17,868 bases of DNA from Ignavibacteriota bacterium (GTDB lineage Bacteria; Bacteroidota; Ignavibacteria; UBA10030; SZUA-254), in the NCBI GenBank assembly GCA_016191715.1, contig JACPVN010000190.1, forward strand, positions 1-17,868, in the 5' to 3' direction. Shown here piece by piece: positions 15,764-17,868 of the stretch. The notes below the pieces were generated by a model, which did no database searches, was not told the DNA's origin, and saw nothing but the letters and a program-made list of their open reading frames with translations. The position numbers were made by a program, and so were the translations under genes. Each line of letters starts with the position of its first letter. Position 1 is the first letter of the stretch.

Positions 15764-16413
15764 GCGATAATTCCACGTCCAATATTATTCTTGTTGATGA
15801 CCATCCGTTGCTACGAAGCGGCTTGAGGATGATTGTCGAAAGGATTCCCGGTGCAAAGGTAATCGGCGAATACGGTGATGGTGAAGCCGCATTGGAATCG
15901 TTGCGGGCTCATTCTATTGATATCGCCATGGTGGATGTTGACATGCCGAAGATGAACGGAATAGAATTACTTAAAAAATGCAACGAGCTAACCATTAGGA
16001 CATCATTTATTTTTCTCACAATGTATAATGAAAAATCGTTGTTGTTTCGTCTGTTAGATTTCGGAGCGAAGGGATTTCTTCTCAAAGAAACTGCCGCAGA
16101 AGATTTACATTCTTGTTTTGAAACCGTCAAAGAAGGAGAGCGATATGTTTCAAGTTCGCTTCGTGCGTTGCTCGAACAATGGAAAACCCGATCGAAAAAA
16201 CAGAAACAGCTGAGCGTTGACGACTTGACTCCGATGGAGCGAAAAATCCTTTCCGCACTCGCGCAGTTGAAAACGAATAAAGAAATTGCCGAGACATTTT
16301 TCATCAGCGAGAAAACGGTGGAGAACCATCGAGTCAACATCAGCCATAAACTTGGCTTGCAAGGGACACACGCTCTGCTGAAATTTGCTGTTGAGCAGAA
16401 ACCGTTTTTGTAA
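15760..16413 (+). CDS. NarL/FixJ-type DNA-binding response regulator
   Basis: 217 residues. The receiver domain holds acidic residues D13-D14, phosphoacceptor D59 (MVDVDMP, with the usual Pro), T87 and K109 (FLLKE). The C-terminal LuxR-type helix-turn-helix is at about 152-212 (LTPMERKILSALAQ ... TNKEIAETFFISEKTVENHR), where the recognition helix SEKTVENHRVNISHKLGL is typical. ATG 15760 overlaps the kinase stop codon (ATGA), implying translational coupling and equal dosage. It is phosphorylated by the kinase and binds promoters as a dimer. The dyads at 13290-13366 and 16419-16496 that frame this pair are candidate targets for autoregulation, as is the AGGTAC palindrome before the first gene and the first receiver. 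These target assignments are inference. Confidence 0.93.
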   Translation: MSDNSTSNIILVDDHPLLRSGLRMIVERIPGAKVIGEYGDGEAALESLRAHSIDIAMVDVDMPKMNGIELLKKCNELTIRTSFIFLTMYNEKSLLFRLLDFGAKGFLLKETAAEDLHSCFETVKEGERYVSSSLRALLEQWKTRSKKQKQLSVDDLTPMERKILSALAQLKTNKEIAETFFISEKTVENHRVNISHKLGLQGTHALLKFAVEQKPFL

Positions 16414-16418
16414 TAACA

Positions 16419-16496
16419 AGTGCGACTCACTCATTATTTATCATGTTGCAATTTTACTTCCGCAAACAAACTCCTCTAAGAAAGTGAGTCGATGCT
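16419..16496. repeat. 78-bp dyad element 2, downstream of the kinase-regulator pair
   Basis: It begins AGTGCGACTCACT (16419-16431) and ends AGTGAGTCGATGCT (16483-16496). CGACTCACT and AGTGAGTCG pair perfectly over 9 bp across 51 nt. It matches the ends of element 1 except that one C-G pair is a G-C pair here. It starts 6 nt after the regulator's stop codon. The spacer is unrelated to that of element 1. Confidence 0.65.
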
Positions 16497-16502
16497 TTCC
16501 TG

Positions 16503-16550
16503 ATAGGGACTTGTCCTCATCTTGATAAAATGAGGACAAGTCCCTATTTT
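16503..16550 (+). terminator. Perfect 18-bp hairpin, probable terminator and leader element copy C
   Basis: ATAGGGACTTGTCCTCAT (16503-16520) and ATGAGGACAAGTCCCTAT (16530-16547) are perfect complements around a 9-nt loop, followed by TTTTCTTTC, which suits an intrinsic terminator for the kinase-regulator operon. The right arm also matches the core of leader elements A and B (16 of 18 with B, 15 of 18 with A), and the left arm shares TAGGxACxxGTxC with their dyads. It is therefore a diverged third copy that has become, or stayed, a full hairpin. Confidence 0.75.
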
Positions 16551-16595
16551 CTTTCATACCTTCCGGTCGTATATTGTCCCATCAAAAAATTATGA
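16530..16595 (+). CDS. Possible 21-residue leader ORF overlapping the second receiver gene
   Basis: It starts at the ATG in the right arm of the hairpin, reads MRTSPYFLSYLPVVYCPIKK plus Leu, and stops at TGA 16593-16595, overlapping the receiver start as ATGA. The opening MRTSPY parallels MSTIPY (127) and MRTIPY (2712). Starting inside a perfect stem, it would be translated poorly unless the stem opens. Translation is unproven. Confidence 0.25.
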   Translation: MRTSPYFLSYLPVVYCPIKKL

Positions 16596-16936
16596 AAATC
16601 ATGATAGTAGATGATAGCCCGCTGATGCGGGAAATCATCGGTGGGTTTGTAAAAAAGTACGCGCAGTCAATAGTTGAATGTTCCGATGGGAGCGATGTTC
16701 TGATGATGTATGAGGAAGAACATCCTGATATTGTGTTCATGGATATTCAGATGCAACAGAAAGATGGAATTACGGCGACGAAAGAACTCTGCGCAGTGCA
16801 CCCCGATGCGAAAGTGTTTATCATTACTCAGTTTAACGATGCGTTGCATCGTACGTTAGCCAATGCAAGCGGCGCCGCCGGATTTATTGCAAAAGAAAAT
16901 CTGCATGAAATTGCCGGCCTTCTGGAAGCTGCTTAA
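16592..16936 (+). CDS. Stand-alone CheY-like receiver protein (second copy)
   Basis: 114 residues, receiver domain only. Acidic D7-D8 with S9, phosphoacceptor D51 (FMDIQM), T79 and K101 (IAKEN) are all present. As in its paralogue at 2799, the Pro after 'DxxM' is missing (M54-Q55). ATG 16592 is preferred over an upstream in-frame TTG at 16574 because the protein then starts right at the first beta strand (MKIMIVDD). No Shine-Dalgarno is seen, but the leader ORF stop overlaps the start, so reinitiation could supply ribosomes. It has no output domain, so it probably signals by protein contact or drains phosphate from a kinase; the nearby kinase at 13412 is the obvious candidate. It is cytoplasmic. 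Confidence 0.88.
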   Translation: MKIMIVDDSPLMREIIGGFVKKYAQSIVECSDGSDVLMMYEEEHPDIVFMDIQMQQKDGITATKELCAVHPDAKVFIITQFNDALHRTLANASGAAGFIAKENLHEIAGLLEAA

Positions 16937-16954
16937 AGTTTATTAATCATCAAT

Positions 16955-16991
16955 CGTGTTCCGTGTTATCAAACGGAATACGGATTTTGTT
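16955..16991 (+). terminator. Terminator after the second receiver gene
   Basis: CGTGTTCCGT (16955-16964) and ACGGAATACG (16973-16982) pair over 10 bp, with one G-U, around an 8-nt loop, followed by GATTTTGTT. It separates the receiver from the secreted gene at 17023. Confidence 0.65.
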
Positions 16992-17022
16992 CATTATCAT
17001 CAACATCAATAAGGATATCTTT

Positions 17023-17868
17023 ATGAAAAACCTTGCTCTTACTTTCTTCTTCGCGGTTGTTTTTTCAACAATCGCATTCGCGCAAACAACAGCCATTCAG
17101 GGCGTGTTACGCGATCCTTCCGGAAAATCTGTAGAAAACGGAAACTACGAGATTACCTTTAAACTCTATCAAACCGCAACAGGCGGCGCGGCAATCTGGA
17201 ATGAAACAGTTTCCAACGTTACCGCCACCAACGGTGTCTTCACTGCAAAAATCGGTGCGACAAATTCTCTTCCGATTCTCGACCCAACGAACTCATATTA
17301 TCTTGGATTCACCGTTGCCGGCGCATCCGAACTTACTCCGCGCATGGAACTGGTGAAAAGTTTCTGGAGTATCAACGCGCAATATGCAAGCAATTTCACC
17401 ACCGCAACGAATGCAGAAATCAAAGCCGACAACGATGCGAACGGAAGCGGAGATGTAATTCTTAAAACCGGAAACACGGACCGTTTGCGTGTTGTGAACA
17501 ATGGCAATGTCAACGTAAGCGGTGCGCTCAACCTTTCAAGTTCTGAGTTAAAAATCAATGGCGGCGCGGGTACCGCAGGGCAAGTACTGACTACGGATGG
17601 AAGTACAGTCTATTGGGGAACGAATGTTGGAAGCGGTGGTGGTGGCTCTGGTTCCGGGAATTATCATTTTGCAAAACGAACTGCTGATTTAGTGGTTGTG
17701 GACGGCTCGGTAATTGCATGGCAATCCAATACAGGAACCGTCCCAATCTCTGCTGATAAAAAATACTTTACTCTTGAAGCCAATAAAACATACAAGTTAT
17801 GGAGTACACTTCGTCAATTTGACCAAGCAGATGGTGATGAAATTCTAAAATATGCATGGTATGATTCA
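17023..17868 (+). CDS. Secreted protein sharing the S74 protein's N-terminal domain (cut by window end)
   Basis: 282 codons are visible with no stop. ATG 17023 follows AAGGA (17011-17015) by 7 nt and opens a signal peptide (MKNLALTFFFAVVFSTIAFA) cut near FAQ. Residues about 22-125 (TAIQGVLRDPSGKSV ... YYLGFTVAGASELTPRMEL) match the N-terminal domain of the protein at 3354 at roughly half their positions. Then come an ANGSGDVILKTGNTDRLRV-type stretch, also present in that protein, a KINGGAGTAGQVLTTDG segment as seen in tail-fibre-like proteins, and a Gly/Ser linker (GSGGGGSGSG). After the linker a new domain starts near residue 210 (YHFAKRTADLVVVDGSVIAW) that I do not recognise. The C-terminus, and so any S74 or T9SS domain, lies outside the window. 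Confidence 0.85.
   Translation, partial: MKNLALTFFFAVVFSTIAFAQTTAIQGVLRDPSGKSVENGNYEITFKLYQTATGGAAIWNETVSNVTATNGVFTAKIGATNSLPILDPTNSYYLGFTVAGASELTPRMELVKSFWSINAQYASNFTTATNAEIKADNDANGSGDVILKTGNTDRLRVVNNGNVNVSGALNLSSSELKINGGAGTAGQVLTTDGSTVYWGTNVGSGGGGSGSGNYHFAKRTADLVVVDGSVIAWQSNTGTVPISADKKYFTLEANKTYKLWSTLRQFDQADGDEILKYAWYDS

Overview
The window looks like chromosome from the Bacteroidota/Chlorobiota side of the tree, most likely an Ignavibacteria-type organism. This rests on two secreted proteins ending in type IX secretion (T9SS) type-A sorting domains with the 'YPNPFNPST ... LKVYN.LGEEVATL ... SG(I/V)YFY ... LLLK/LLR' signature typical of that group, on a GIGT-repeat/peptidase S74 protein, and on good AAAGGA Shine-Dalgarno sites before most secreted genes. 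No marker gene is present, so the assignment is inference. All convincing genes are on the + strand; no tRNA, rRNA, CRISPR array or transposase gene was seen.

Layout. 1-314: end of an upstream unit (hairpin 44-72), then a leader holding a repeat element and a possible 58-codon upstream ORF. 315-2561: secreted LamG/InlB-like-repeat protein with T9SS tail. 2562-2768: terminator and a second copy of the leader element. 2799-3179: receiver-only response regulator. 3180-3353: nested palindromic repeat. 3354-6176: secreted protein with 11 GIGT repeats and a self-cleaving S74 domain. 6227-13246: 2339-residue T9SS-exported multidomain protein, probably co-transcribed with the S74 gene. 13247-13411: terminator hairpin and a 77-bp dyad element. 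13412-16413: sensor kinase with a TIG plus seven-motif FG-GAP/VCBS outer part, overlapping by 4 bp a NarL-type regulator. 16414-16591: second dyad element and a perfect 18-bp hairpin that is a diverged third copy of the leader element. 16592-16936: second receiver-only regulator, then a terminator. 17023 to the window end: start of another secreted protein sharing the N-terminal domain of the S74 protein.

How the parts may work together (inference): the locus alternates exported, glycan- or surface-binding-type proteins with phosphorelay parts. The kinase has an integrin-like propeller outside the cytoplasmic membrane and could sense a surface, a polymer or envelope state. The NarL-type partner would control transcription, and the two output-less receivers could tune or drain phosphate. 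The least expected signals are in the gaps. Three related foldback elements each carry a short ORF starting M-(S/R)-T-(I/S)-P-Y that stops at or just before the next gene's start. Two 77/78-bp dyads bracket the kinase-regulator pair and differ by a compensatory base-pair swap.
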